DNA of 64,000 nt from Paenibacillus cymbidii (GCF_004764705.1 NZ_SHLX01000006.1:1-64000), one strand, 5' to 3'; shown: positions 34,992 to 43,487, counted from the first letter of the stretch. Made by a program: numbers and translations. Notes: generated by a model not told the origin, from the sequence alone.

Positions 34992-35187
34992 TGAAATAGC
35001 CCATAAAAAATGGACTATTTGTGTTATTTCTCCTTCGATGCTGGAAATAGCCAGTGAAAACACTGGCTATTTGGGCCAAACCGCCGCAAAATTGAACATA
35101 TTTGCAGAATAGCCAGCGAAATCGCTGGCTATTTTTGAGTTGAGTCGATATTTTCGATAAATAGGCCACTTTTTATGGGCTATTTGG
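34992..35187. repeat. Four-hairpin intergenic module, copy E
   Basis: Hairpins start at 34994, 35045, 35107 and 35159 (51, 62, 52). H3 reads AATAGCCAGCGAAATCGCTG, where the other copies have AGTG/CACT: a paired change that keeps the stem. It lies between the 3' ends of the GH-like operon and the DHDPS-like gene. Confidence 0.85.
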
Positions 35188-35235
35188 GCGTGGGCGGCTG
35201 GGGCGGTTGCGGAAACGCAGCGATTGAGGCGAGAC

Positions 35236-35378
35236 GGAACAACTGGTGCAAAAGTAGCTACTTTTCTGGCGCGGACGTGCAACTGGTGCGGAAACGCACG
35301 AATGGTGCAAGTCGAAACAACCTGTGCAAAAAGTAGCTACTTTTCCTGGCGCGGACGTGCAACTGGCGCGGAAACGCA
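35236..35378. repeat. Two direct copies of a ~65-bp repeat, 79 bp apart
   Basis: AAAAGTAGCTACTTTT, a perfect 16-bp palindrome, occurs at 35250-35265 and 35329-35344. Both are followed by the shared CTGGCGCGGACGTGCAACTG and a GCGGAAACGCA. A third, partial relative (GGTGCGGAAACGCACGAATG) lies between. No gene is supported. Confidence 0.75.
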
Positions 35379-35416
35379 GCGGCTCGGCGGAAGCGCATCC
35401 GAGCGCTTACCCGCCT

Positions 35417-35456
35417 GCCAAAAAGCCGCAACGCTGAAGGCGTGCGGCTTTTTGGC
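35417..35456. terminator. Bidirectional Rho-independent terminator
   Basis: GCCAAAAAGCCGCA (35417-35430) pairs perfectly with TGCGGCTTTTTGGC (35443-35456); A and T runs within the stem allow termination from either side. It is 15 bp past the stop of the minus-strand DHDPS-like gene. Confidence 0.85.
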
Positions 35457-35470
35457 AACTACTTGCGCGA

Positions 35471-36394
35471 CTACACCGTCTCGCGAACCCACTGGGCCGT
35501 CGCCCGCAGCTGGCGAATTTCTTCCCGCATCGCGACGGTAAGCCCCTCCGGCTTCGCCGTGCGGCTGTTCAGACCGATCGGCACGCCCTCCAACTGCAAA
35601 TGAAACTTGGCGTTGACCGGGTAATATTGCCGCTCGATCGCCGATGCCAGGCCTAGGAAGTTTTGCAGCCGCGCCGCACGTTCCGGCTCGCGCTCCCGCA
35701 GCGCCAGCATCGACACATACAAGTCCGCGTGAAAATTGGCCATCACGCCGCTGAAGCCCGACGCGCCCAGCGCCAGCGACTCGAGCAGCGTCGCCGCATT
35801 GGCGTTGAACAGCTTGAGCCGGCTGCCTCGCACGGCGTCCAGCTTCGCCGCGATTTGCGAAGCATCGCAGCACGTATCTTTCAGAAACAGGAAGCGTCCG
35901 GTATCCGCGCACCAGCGCAGCAGCTCGGGCGACAGCAGCCGCTTGTACGGGTACGGGCATTCGTAAATGCCGAACGAAACGTCGGGCACTTGCCGCAAGA
36001 TCGCTTCCGCCCGCTCCTTCCACAGCTCCTCCGGTTGGTCCGCAGCGGCCAGCCGGTTGCTGACGAGCACGAACGCCTCGATGCCCGTCGCCGCAATGCG
36101 TTTGATTTCCTCGATCTGGTCTTCCGCCCGATCGGAAACGTGTCCCGACGCGATCACCGGCACACGCCCGCGCGACCGCTCAACCACAAACGCCGCCAGC
36201 CGCACCCGCTCCTCCAGCGACAAATAAAACATCTCGCTCGACTGGCAGACGGCGAACAAACCGTTCACCCCTTGCCCGATATACCATTCGATCAAATGCT
36301 CCAACCCGCCGTAATCGATCTCGCCATTATCGGCAAACGGCGTCACCATCGTCGGCCAAACGCCATCCGCAATCGAACCATTCGTTTCCGCCAT
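35471..36394 (-). CDS. Dihydrodipicolinate synthase / N-acetylneuraminate lyase family aldolase
   Basis: A 307-aa class I aldolase of the DHDPS/NAL family. The Schiff-base Lys is in FLFLKDTC (about residue 169), the catalytic Tyr in IYECPYPYKR, and YIGQGVNGLFAVCQSSE replaces the usual GxTGE loop. That altered loop argues against true DapA and for a keto-acid sugar aldolase (NAL-, KDG- or related). ATG 36394 has GGGGAGAG upstream. The sialidase-like gene lies upstream on the same strand, across a 9-bp minisatellite, under the divergent LacI regulator, so sialic-acid-like or keto-sugar breakdown is plausible (inference). Confidence 0.8.
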   Translation of the reverse strand: MAETNGSIADGVWPTMVTPFADNGEIDYGGLEHLIEWYIGQGVNGLFAVCQSSEMFYLSLEERVRLAAFVVERSRGRVPVIASGHVSDRAEDQIEEIKRIAATGIEAFVLVSNRLAAADQPEELWKERAEAILRQVPDVSFGIYECPYPYKRLLSPELLRWCADTGRFLFLKDTCCDASQIAAKLDAVRGSRLKLFNANAATLLESLALGASGFSGVMANFHADLYVSMLALREREPERAARLQNFLGLASAIERQYYPVNAKFHLQLEGVPIGLNSRTAKPEGLTVAMREEIRQLRATAQWVRETV

Positions 36395-36408
36395 CTTCGC
36401 TCTCCCCT

Positions 36409-36484
36409 GTCATCTTGCCATCTTGTCATCTTGTCATCTTGCCATCTTGCCATCTTGTCATCTTGTCATCTTGTCATCTTGTCT
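36409..36484. repeat. 9-bp minisatellite (CATCTTGTC/CATCTTGCC)
   Basis: About eight tandem 9-nt units CATCTTG(T/C)C fill most of the gap between the two minus-strand genes. Copy number could vary by slippage. It is distinct from the 9-mer array at 3.6 kb. Confidence 0.85.
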
Positions 36485-36514
36485 TGACCGCCGCCGTTCT
36501 TACTACAGCGTATC

Positions 36515-37489
36515 CTACTCCAGCGTCAGTTCCCAGAACGCCACCTGTACCCGGTTCCATGTATACGTGAGAAACAGCCGCTCGCCCGCGCGCACGATCG
36601 CCGGGTACGAGTATTCCCCCGGTTCCGCCTCCAGCGTCAGCATGTCGCGCCACGTTGCGCCGTTATCGGCGGACCAGGCGACAACAAGCGGCGAACGTGC
36701 CGCCCAGTTGCCCGGCACCGGATTGTACACCAGCGCAAGCCCGCCGTCCGCAAGCTGCGTCAGATCGATGCCGCTGTTGTTGTTGGGCAGCGCAATCGCG
36801 TACGCCTCGCACCAGGTTGCGCCTCCGTCGCCCGAATCGCTGCGGTAAACCGCTCCTTCGGTGCTGCGCAGCAGCATGTGCACGCGCCCCGGCGCAGGCT
36901 CCCACAGCGTCGGCTGGATGATGCCCTTGCCGGCCAGCGCGGCGTGGTCGATCGGCACGAACGCACTGCGCGTCCAGCTCTTCCCGCCGTCGGCGGACAA
37001 ATCGACGAACGCGTCCCAGTGCGTCGCCGTTTCGATCGACGCCGGCGCGGCCCAAGTACCGTCCTGCAGCGCGATCGGCTTGTTCTTCACCGGCCCTCTT
37101 CCGCCGCTCTCGTCGCCTTCGACAAGCACAGCCGGCTCGCTCCAGGTGCGCCCGCCGTCGCGCGAAGCGCAGTGCCACGTCACCCACTCGGGGATAACGT
37201 GCCCCACTTTGTAATACAAGTGGACCGTACCGGACGAATCGGCGAACAGCACCGGGTTCCAGTGCGCAACGCCTTCCTTCCCCGCGATCCGGAAAGGCGC
37301 CGACCAGACGCCATCTTGGCGAATCGCTCCCCAAATATCGACGTCCGCCTTCCCTTCCTCCGTGCCGCCGAACCAGGCAGCGACGATCGTGCCGTCCGCA
37401 AGCGCGGCCAGCGTAGTCGCATGGCAGTTGGCCGTCGGTTTGTCGTCCGCCGCAAATACAAACTGCTTCGTTGCCCCAATGAGGTTCAA
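36515..37489 (-). CDS. Sialidase-like (BNR/Asp-box) beta-propeller protein
   Basis: A 324-aa protein with at least four Asp boxes (SRDGGRTW, SADGGKSW, SGDGGATW, SADNGATW) spaced as in six-bladed sialidase-type propellers. KNKPIALQDGTWAAPAS and HMLLRSTEGAVYRSDSGDGG hold conserved Lys and Arg residues. No signal peptide, so likely cytoplasmic. TTG 37489 is proposed as start because GGAGGGG sits 6 nt before it; GTG 37504 would place that site inside the gene. The true activity could be sialidase or another exo-hydrolase or lyase. A LacI operator candidate lies 36 bp upstream. Confidence 0.7.
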   Translation of the reverse strand: MNLIGATKQFVFAADDKPTANCHATTLAALADGTIVAAWFGGTEEGKADVDIWGAIRQDGVWSAPFRIAGKEGVAHWNPVLFADSSGTVHLYYKVGHVIPEWVTWHCASRDGGRTWSEPAVLVEGDESGGRGPVKNKPIALQDGTWAAPASIETATHWDAFVDLSADGGKSWTRSAFVPIDHAALAGKGIIQPTLWEPAPGRVHMLLRSTEGAVYRSDSGDGGATWCEAYAIALPNNNSGIDLTQLADGGLALVYNPVPGNWAARSPLVVAWSADNGATWRDMLTLEAEPGEYSYPAIVRAGERLFLTYTWNRVQVAFWELTLE

Positions 37490-37524
37490 GTCATTCCCCT
37501 CCACAATGCAATTTATCTTTCGTA

Positions 37525-37538
37525 TGCTAAAACGTTAC
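37525..37538 (-). promoter_or_regulatory. Candidate LacI operator, sialidase/aldolase side
   Basis: TGCTAAAACGTTAC is the exact inverse of GTAACGTTTTAGCA at 37936-37949. The AACGTT core with central CpG is typical of LacI-family operators. Confidence 0.6.
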
Positions 37539-37597
37539 ACTAAACCAAATGGTAGTGCCCTCCGCGCAAAATGTCAATACAATTAAATCCCTTGCTG

Positions 37598-37899
37598 CGC
37601 TGATTTGCGCCGGGCCCGTTACTATTCACCGTCACCCTGCTCCTGAGACACGATTCCATGTAAAAAGCGGACGGAGATTCCGTTATGGCTCCAAAGTTGG
37701 CTGTTGAGCACCGAATAGTGGAAGCAGGTTCTGTTATGACGCCATCGTTACCTTTTAAGTACCCAATAGCGGAAAGAGATTCCGCTATTCCTCCAAAGTT
37801 GGCCTTCCAACACTCCTTAGTGGAAATCCGTTCCGCTATTGCTCCACGCGGGACTATTGCAGGCTGTGAATAGTAACCGGGCCCGCCTCGCTGATTTGC
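37598..37899. mobile_element. MITE-like element with internal 51-bp hairpin array
   Basis: CGGGCCCGTTACTATTCAC (37611-37629) and the inverse GTGAATAGTAACCGGGCCCG (37866-37885) form terminal inverted repeats. CGCTGATTTGC occurs directly outside both (37598-37608, 37889-37899) like an 11-bp target duplication. Inside, hairpin units of the AATAGCGGA...TCCGCTATT type start at 37663, 37714, 37765 and 37816, exactly 51 bp apart but diverged. No transposase is encoded. Confidence 0.6.
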
Positions 37900-37922
37900 A
37901 TCGATGAAAAAAATCATCGATA
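37900..37922. promoter_or_regulatory. Palindrome at the LacI gene promoter
   Basis: ATCGATGA and TCATCGAT flank an A run (7-nt loop). CGATAATG at its right edge may contain a -10 box. It lies between the MITE-like element and the LacI operator; it may be part of the promoter or a regulator site. Confidence 0.35.
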
Positions 37923-37935
37923 ATGATGAGTAATA

Positions 37936-37949
37936 GTAACGTTTTAGCA
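37936..37949 (+). promoter_or_regulatory. Candidate LacI operator, regulator side
   Basis: GTAACGTTTTAGCA, 19 bp before the LacI start codon, is the exact inverse of the site at 37525-37538. One repressor could thus control both divergent transcripts. Confidence 0.6.
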
Positions 37950-37968
37950 AACGAGGAGCGACCGCGGC

Positions 37969-39009
37969 ATGGTAACGATCAAAGACATAGCGGCCCGGGC
38001 GGGAGTATCGGTAACGACCGCTTCCCTGGTGCTGAACGACAAGGACGGCGCTGTGCGCATATCGGCGGCTACCAGGAAACTCGTGCTGGAAACGGCGGCG
38101 GCGCTCGGCTATGTGCCGAACGTATCCGCCCGGCAGCTCCGGCGGCAGGGCGAACGCACGCTGTCGATCGCGCTGCTGCTCCCGCACGACTCGCGGGTGT
38201 CGATCATGGGCGAGCTGATTACCGGCATCCAGCGCTATTTGCTCGAAGGCGACGCGCCGGCCAAATGTTCGCTCACCGTGGAAATGTACCGGGCAGGCGA
38301 ATTGGCGGAGGTAAGCGGCTTATGGGAGCAAACGCGGTTCAACGGCGCGTTGCTGGCCAATTTGTCGGAGCGCGACGAAGCGTATGCGCACGAGCGCCGC
38401 TTCGTGCTGCCCGCCGTCCTGTTCCAGCGCAAATCCGACCTGTACCCCTACGTCGACTGCCGCAATACGCAGGCCGGCAGCGACGTGGCCGCCCACTTCA
38501 TCGCCCGCGGCCACCGCCAGCTGGTCGTACTCGTGCCGCGGCTCTCTTCGGACGCGATCAACCGCCGCTTGCAGGGCATGCTTGCGGCGCTCGCCGCCGC
38601 GGAAAACGCGACGGAGCCGGTCATCCGCTTCGGCGAGTTTTCCGAGGACGGCGGCTACCGGGCAGCGGCCGAGCTGCTGCAGAGCGGGTTCGAGCCGACC
38701 GCTGTCGTCGCGTTCAGCGACCAGATGGCGATGGGCGCCCTGTTTGCGCTGCGGGAGCGCGGCATCCGGGTGCCGGAGGCGTGCGAGCTGATCGGCTTCG
38801 ACGATTTGCCGTTCGCGCGCTACACGTCGCCGCCGCTGTCGACCGTCGCCATCCCCGTCCAGGAGATGGCGCATCACGCCGCGCGCATGCTGCTCGGCCG
38901 GATCGTACCCGGCTCGCCGGCACAGGCTTCGCGCACCTTCGACATGCCGCTCGTCCACCGCGCGACGACCGTAACCGCCGCAGCAGGCGGTCCGAATCGC
39001 GTATTATAA
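37969..39009 (+). CDS. LacI-family transcriptional regulator
   Basis: A 346-aa LacI/GalR protein: HTH and hinge at residues 1-60 (TIKDIAARAGVSVTTASLVL, then ALGYVPNVSARQLRRQ), and a periplasmic-binding-like sensing domain with FSDQMAMGALFALRERGIRV and IGFDDLPFARYTSPPLSTV. GAGGAGCG precedes ATG 37969. It is divergent from the sialidase-like/aldolase genes and matching operator candidates sit at both promoters. Its stop codon abuts that of the convergent DUF4832 gene. Confidence 0.9.
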   Translation: MVTIKDIAARAGVSVTTASLVLNDKDGAVRISAATRKLVLETAAALGYVPNVSARQLRRQGERTLSIALLLPHDSRVSIMGELITGIQRYLLEGDAPAKCSLTVEMYRAGELAEVSGLWEQTRFNGALLANLSERDEAYAHERRFVLPAVLFQRKSDLYPYVDCRNTQAGSDVAAHFIARGHRQLVVLVPRLSSDAINRRLQGMLAALAAAENATEPVIRFGEFSEDGGYRAAAELLQSGFEPTAVVAFSDQMAMGALFALRERGIRVPEACELIGFDDLPFARYTSPPLSTVAIPVQEMAHHAARMLLGRIVPGSPAQASRTFDMPLVHRATTVTAAAGGPNRVL

Positions 39010-41157
39010 TCCGTATTTGGCGGACAGGTAAGCAAAAACGTCTTGCCTTTCGTTCGCCGTCAATACACGGTTATAAATGATTACCTCGGCAATATCTCCC
39101 TGAAAGAAGGAATCGATATATTTCTGATCGCCGGTATGCCAAGCCATATAGGCTCCAATCGTGTTCGGTTGATCGTCCGGTGAAATATTCCTGATTTGTC
39201 CGCCCAAATAACCGGTTCCCGCCAATGACCCGTTCTTGTAAAAATTCAGCTTCCCGTCCGAATGGCTATAGGTGCCGCCAAGCGCATTCCAGGTTCCGCT
39301 GTACACCGTTCCCGATACCGTCTGCACGGTGTGGCTCGTATTCCTTACCCAAAGCCTTGCTGCGGTGTCCGAGCTTGATATTCGCAGCGCCTCTCCTCTG
39401 CCATATATGCCTCTGACAGCAGTTCCCTGACTTTTGGCAACCGTAACGATCGTCGCATCATTCTGCAAGTTCAACGATGCCGGGCTGCCCATACTCATGT
39501 AATCGTCCGTTCCGTCAAAGCGTACCGCCGCTTTTCCATTCACAACGTTGGCGTAATATTTCGGCTGTTTGGCCGAAGTATTCTGCACGGCATGGTTGGC
39601 GTTTCCGGAGCTGTCCGCGAAAGCGGATACATTATCGCCGCTATTCAGGCCCGTTATGGAATCCGCTTTTAACCACAATACCTGCCCATTGGCAGGCACA
39701 ACGGGAGTCGGTGTCGGAGTCGGTGTCGGTGTTGGCGTCGGCGTTGGGGACGCAGCAATCGGCATATCGGACATGACATACCAATGATTGGCCGTGCCAT
39801 TATCGATACCCAGCTTAATATCCGGCTCTGTCCGGGAAGCTTTCGAGAATACGCCCAGCGCCAGCTTCGTTGCATTTGCGTCGTACGGGAATGAAAAGTA
39901 GGCAACATTCGTCACGGTCTGTCCGGGCTTCCAGTCAAACGGATTCACACCGGACAATGTCTCGGTCGCAAGTACTTGGTTGCTGCTGTCGAGCAAGGCC
40001 AGTTTGACTACGGCTGTGTTTCCTTTCATGTAAATAGGAGCGACTCCGTCATTCCGCATCTTGAAGGTGATACTCCCGGCAGTCCCGTTGCCAAGATCGT
40101 CGGGATAAGCCGCCTCTGTCATTTTAAACCAATAGCCCATCTTGTTCTGCCACTCGTCGACCAGATTTCCTTTTTCAGCCAGGAAGGTGTTGGCGTCGGT
40201 TCCATTCCACTCGCCTAATGGCTGATAGCTGTATTTGGACCCGTTGATTTGCCCCGGAATCATCCCGTCATACCAAATCTCGCCTGTCCACCCTTGACCA
40301 AGCTTTAATTTTTCATAGGGAAACGACCATTCGGCCACTGCCGGACCTATATTATAAAATGGCAAAACCTGTTGCCAGCGCGGAGAATAATCGGAAGAAT
40401 CTTCCCTTGCGCCGAACCCGTATGTGTCCCTGGCATAATAACCGTACCCTCCGGAATTCATCCCCGTTCCGCCGGAAATAGGCACGATAATGTGGGTTTG
40501 ATCGAAGCCGGACCATTGATCGATATACTGCCGCTTGACCGTATTCCCCGGGTCCGTTCCGCCAAGCCCGCCCAAATGCCACTCCCCCCAGTTTCCAAAG
40601 GTTCTGGCATCAATGAATTCAATATTGGGATCCCCGTTGTAACGATCTTTAAGGGCCGTAACGAACTGTCCCATTTTGCCGATAAAGACGGGATCATTCC
40701 AAACAGGCACCTTGGTATTCGGCGCACCTGAGGCATAATAAAACTGCGCCCCGGCGTCAATCACCCATTGCGGCATCGATGTGTAGCTCGTGGACGAATT
40801 AACCTGAACCGGCATCACCCCGAAAGCAAACGTTTTGCCTTTGGCTACGGCGGCATTGTACAAGTTATCGATCGGCGTCCAATTAAACGTGTTGTCTCCT
40901 ACGTGAATATCTTTCCAATTGAAGCGCGAATAGGCCACCGAAGCCTTCTCCCAAACCGCGGAATTGGCGTTGGCGAAATTGCTGTACACGATCCAGCCTT
41001 TGCCCGGGTTGATCAAATAATCGTTGTTCTCTTGCGGAGCGACATACACGGTTGTTGCCGCCGATGCATGCTTGACGGGTCCGATTAACGGCGTTAACGA
41101 TACCAGCATGCATAAGAGCAGCACGCGGATCAGCACGCTTTTTTCCAAATAAACCAT
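39004..41157 (-). CDS. Secreted DUF4832-type protein with PT linker and LamG-like domain
   Basis: A 717-aa secreted protein. Signal peptide 1 to about 33 (LLLCMLVSLTPLIGPVKHASA). Residues 40-330 have GH42/GH-A-like features (LINPGKGWIVYSNFAN, NIEFIDARTFGNWGEWHLGG); 340-460 is a beta-sandwich typical of DUF4832 proteins. A (PT)8-type linker near 472-488 leads to a concanavalin-A/LamG-like domain (VLWLKADSITGLNSGDNVSA, FDGTDDYMSMGSP, GDIAEVIIYNRVL). It probably binds or cuts an extracellular glycan. It ends the six-gene importer operon and overlaps the LacI 3' end by 6 nt. Confidence 0.75.
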   Translation of the reverse strand: MVYLEKSVLIRVLLLCMLVSLTPLIGPVKHASAATTVYVAPQENNDYLINPGKGWIVYSNFANANSAVWEKASVAYSRFNWKDIHVGDNTFNWTPIDNLYNAAVAKGKTFAFGVMPVQVNSSTSYTSMPQWVIDAGAQFYYASGAPNTKVPVWNDPVFIGKMGQFVTALKDRYNGDPNIEFIDARTFGNWGEWHLGGLGGTDPGNTVKRQYIDQWSGFDQTHIIVPISGGTGMNSGGYGYYARDTYGFGAREDSSDYSPRWQQVLPFYNIGPAVAEWSFPYEKLKLGQGWTGEIWYDGMIPGQINGSKYSYQPLGEWNGTDANTFLAEKGNLVDEWQNKMGYWFKMTEAAYPDDLGNGTAGSITFKMRNDGVAPIYMKGNTAVVKLALLDSSNQVLATETLSGVNPFDWKPGQTVTNVAYFSFPYDANATKLALGVFSKASRTEPDIKLGIDNGTANHWYVMSDMPIAASPTPTPTPTPTPTPTPVVPANGQVLWLKADSITGLNSGDNVSAFADSSGNANHAVQNTSAKQPKYYANVVNGKAAVRFDGTDDYMSMGSPASLNLQNDATIVTVAKSQGTAVRGIYGRGEALRISSSDTAARLWVRNTSHTVQTVSGTVYSGTWNALGGTYSHSDGKLNFYKNGSLAGTGYLGGQIRNISPDDQPNTIGAYMAWHTGDQKYIDSFFQGDIAEVIIYNRVLTANERQDVFAYLSAKYGL

Positions 41158-41193
41158 GGATTTGCCCTCCTTCTGATTGCCCTTCCATCCGGT

Positions 41194-43446
41194 TTACTTC
41201 GTATAGATCTTCCGGTAATCGCCTGGCGTAATGCCTTCGCTTTCCTTGAATTTGCGGATAAAGCTTGACACATTGGCATAGCCGACTTTCTCCACCAGCT
41301 CCTGCAAATTGTCTTCGCCGTCGGCAAGCATCTTCTTGACCTTCTCCATGCGCAGCCAATTGACATATTGGGTCAATGTTTTTCCTGTTTCTTCCTTAAA
41401 AATACGGCTTAAATAGGGCGGCGTAACCGAAAACTGTTCCGCCATTAGCTGTAGCGAAAACTGGGGATTCGTAAACTGCGAGTTCACATAAGCGACCAAC
41501 TCGTTCTTCCATTGGACGGAGGAACGGTTTTTGCTCTCTTCGATATGGCGGCAGATGCGAATACTGATCGTCGTAATCATGTCCGATAATTCATCGATGG
41601 TTTCATAATCGAGCAAGGTAATCACATCCGGATAACCCATGGCTTCATAGTGATCATTCTGTTGCAGTTCGTTCAACGTGGTCGCAATCAGATGGATCAG
41701 ATCGTAGCAGATGCTCCGGACGACAAATAACGACACGTGTTTCGCTTTGATCTCGCGAATCAATTCGGACAAATAGTTGGATAGCTGGTCGATTTCCCCT
41801 CGATGAATGTACAGCCTGATATTCTCCATTTCATTCACCGTCTGCAAGGCCTTGTCGCCTTCTACCGCCTCGTGGATGAAAATAATCGACCTTTTCCCGC
41901 GGATCAAGCGATAATCCAAAGCGGTATTGGCTTCAATATAAGATTTGCCGATTTCGGATGGTTTCGCATAAGCGTTGCCTACGCCTATGGTCGCATGAAC
42001 CTGCCATTCCGTTCTTAGCGCCAGCTGCAATTTCTCCATTTGTTTCAGAAACGCGACCGGACTGTCGCTTTCCGAGGAAATAATAAACACGATTTTATTG
42101 GTTTCCCATGTATCCAGCGCATAACCGACATGCTCCTGATCCAGCTCCGCTTCCAGTTTGCGGGCCATGTGGGGCAGCAGTTCCTGAATCGATTCTTCCG
42201 ATGTGTCCAGCTGCAGAATAACCGTCCGGAACCAGTCGAAATCGAAATAAATTCCGGTTTCATTGACCAACCAGTTCAGCTTGGACAGCTCTTCAATATT
42301 CCCCCTTAATAATTCATGCAGGTAAAAGTTCCGCAAGACCGGCCTGCTGAACGTAATTTGACTCTGCATGGAGCGGTTCTTGCTGGACATCTGGCGGACG
42401 ACATGACGGAAAGCTTCAAATTCATTCCCATGCTGCTGCAGCGGCTCCCCGGTTTCACTTTCGATGAATTGCCTGAGCTTGCGAATCGGACTATAGTTCA
42501 ACTTCATAAACAAATAGCTCAGGCCAAGCCCCAACAGGAAGGTTGCCGCCAAGCTCAAAAGAGCGATTTTTTTGATCCATACTACCCGTGTCATGATCTT
42601 GTCTTCTTCTACCAGCGTCACATACGTCCATCCGTTTCGCGGCGACTTCGTATAGGAAACGAGAAAATTGACTTCTTTTATCGGAAGCTTCATCGTGCCC
42701 TCATCCGCTTCGGCTTGCAGATAGGGGGCGATAACGGCCATTTGGGATACGCTGCCGGGTTCCGTCGTATTAATCAGCTTCCCTTCCCGATCCAGCACGA
42801 AGGTCGCCTTGCCGTCATCCTCCAGAATATTTTGGATCAGCAGCTGAACGGAGCTCGCTTTGATGAAAAACATGACCGCCCCGTAACTGGTCGCCGATTT
42901 GGGAATCGGAACCAGGTAGGTAATAAACTGATTATCCTCCAACAGCTTCATCTGTTGCGGCGCATACACTTTCGACAGGGAATTACGGAGAATATCCTGC
43001 CTGAATTGATCTTCGTTCCATGAAGGATAGCCGAATAACCCCTCCATAAATTCTTCTGTCTGATACGTACTGTAAGACGAAAAAACGAGCGGCTGCTGAT
43101 CGTAATAAAGCACAAGATCATAGATGAAGCTGTTCCCCGTTTTGTACTTGTTTAATTCCTGCAGCGCCTGCCTTCCCCAATAGCCGTCTCTGGTCACACG
43201 ATACGGGGTCAGTTGATTGTTCAACGAAATTTGGAACGCTATTTTCTCCAGTTCATCCATTTTCACATCCAAGTTGTATTGCACTTGCGACAGCATTTGC
43301 TTGTTGTTCTTGATGACTTCCGAACGGACAGTCTCGATGAAGTACTGATAAATGATTCCGCCTATGAGGATCAAAGGGATGCTGAGAATGATGGTATAAG
43401 AAATGAAATACTTGTAGTGCAAAGATAATTTATTCAAGAACTTCAT
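41194..43446 (-). CDS. Membrane-anchored AraC-family regulator (sensor-HTH)
   Basis: A 750-aa protein: membrane helix near residues 12-34 (FISYTIILSIPLILIGGIIY), extracytoplasmic domain, second helix near 288-306 (KIALLSLAATFLLGLGLSYL), linker, and AraC double HTH at about 655-748 (FSLQLMAEQFSVTPPYLSRI, VGYANVSSFIRKFKESEGIT). ATG 43446 is preferred because GAGGAGAAGG precedes it. It sits inside the importer operon, between the binding protein and the secreted protein, so it probably senses the same glycan and activates the operon. Confidence 0.85.
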   Translation of the reverse strand: MKFLNKLSLHYKYFISYTIILSIPLILIGGIIYQYFIETVRSEVIKNNKQMLSQVQYNLDVKMDELEKIAFQISLNNQLTPYRVTRDGYWGRQALQELNKYKTGNSFIYDLVLYYDQQPLVFSSYSTYQTEEFMEGLFGYPSWNEDQFRQDILRNSLSKVYAPQQMKLLEDNQFITYLVPIPKSATSYGAVMFFIKASSVQLLIQNILEDDGKATFVLDREGKLINTTEPGSVSQMAVIAPYLQAEADEGTMKLPIKEVNFLVSYTKSPRNGWTYVTLVEEDKIMTRVVWIKKIALLSLAATFLLGLGLSYLFMKLNYSPIRKLRQFIESETGEPLQQHGNEFEAFRHVVRQMSSKNRSMQSQITFSRPVLRNFYLHELLRGNIEELSKLNWLVNETGIYFDFDWFRTVILQLDTSEESIQELLPHMARKLEAELDQEHVGYALDTWETNKIVFIISSESDSPVAFLKQMEKLQLALRTEWQVHATIGVGNAYAKPSEIGKSYIEANTALDYRLIRGKRSIIFIHEAVEGDKALQTVNEMENIRLYIHRGEIDQLSNYLSELIREIKAKHVSLFVVRSICYDLIHLIATTLNELQQNDHYEAMGYPDVITLLDYETIDELSDMITTISIRICRHIEESKNRSSVQWKNELVAYVNSQFTNPQFSLQLMAEQFSVTPPYLSRIFKEETGKTLTQYVNWLRMEKVKKMLADGEDNLQELVEKVGYANVSSFIRKFKESEGITPGDYRKIYTK

Positions 43447-43487
43447 CTCAGCCTTCTCCTCGCTCGCAATCGATCTCGCCATAGACC

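Noticed and set aside
37900..37922. Rho-independent terminator (palindrome with A run).
   Set aside because: The A run is in the loop and no T run follows the stem on the relevant strand. It lies just before the LacI start, so a promoter or operator role fits better.
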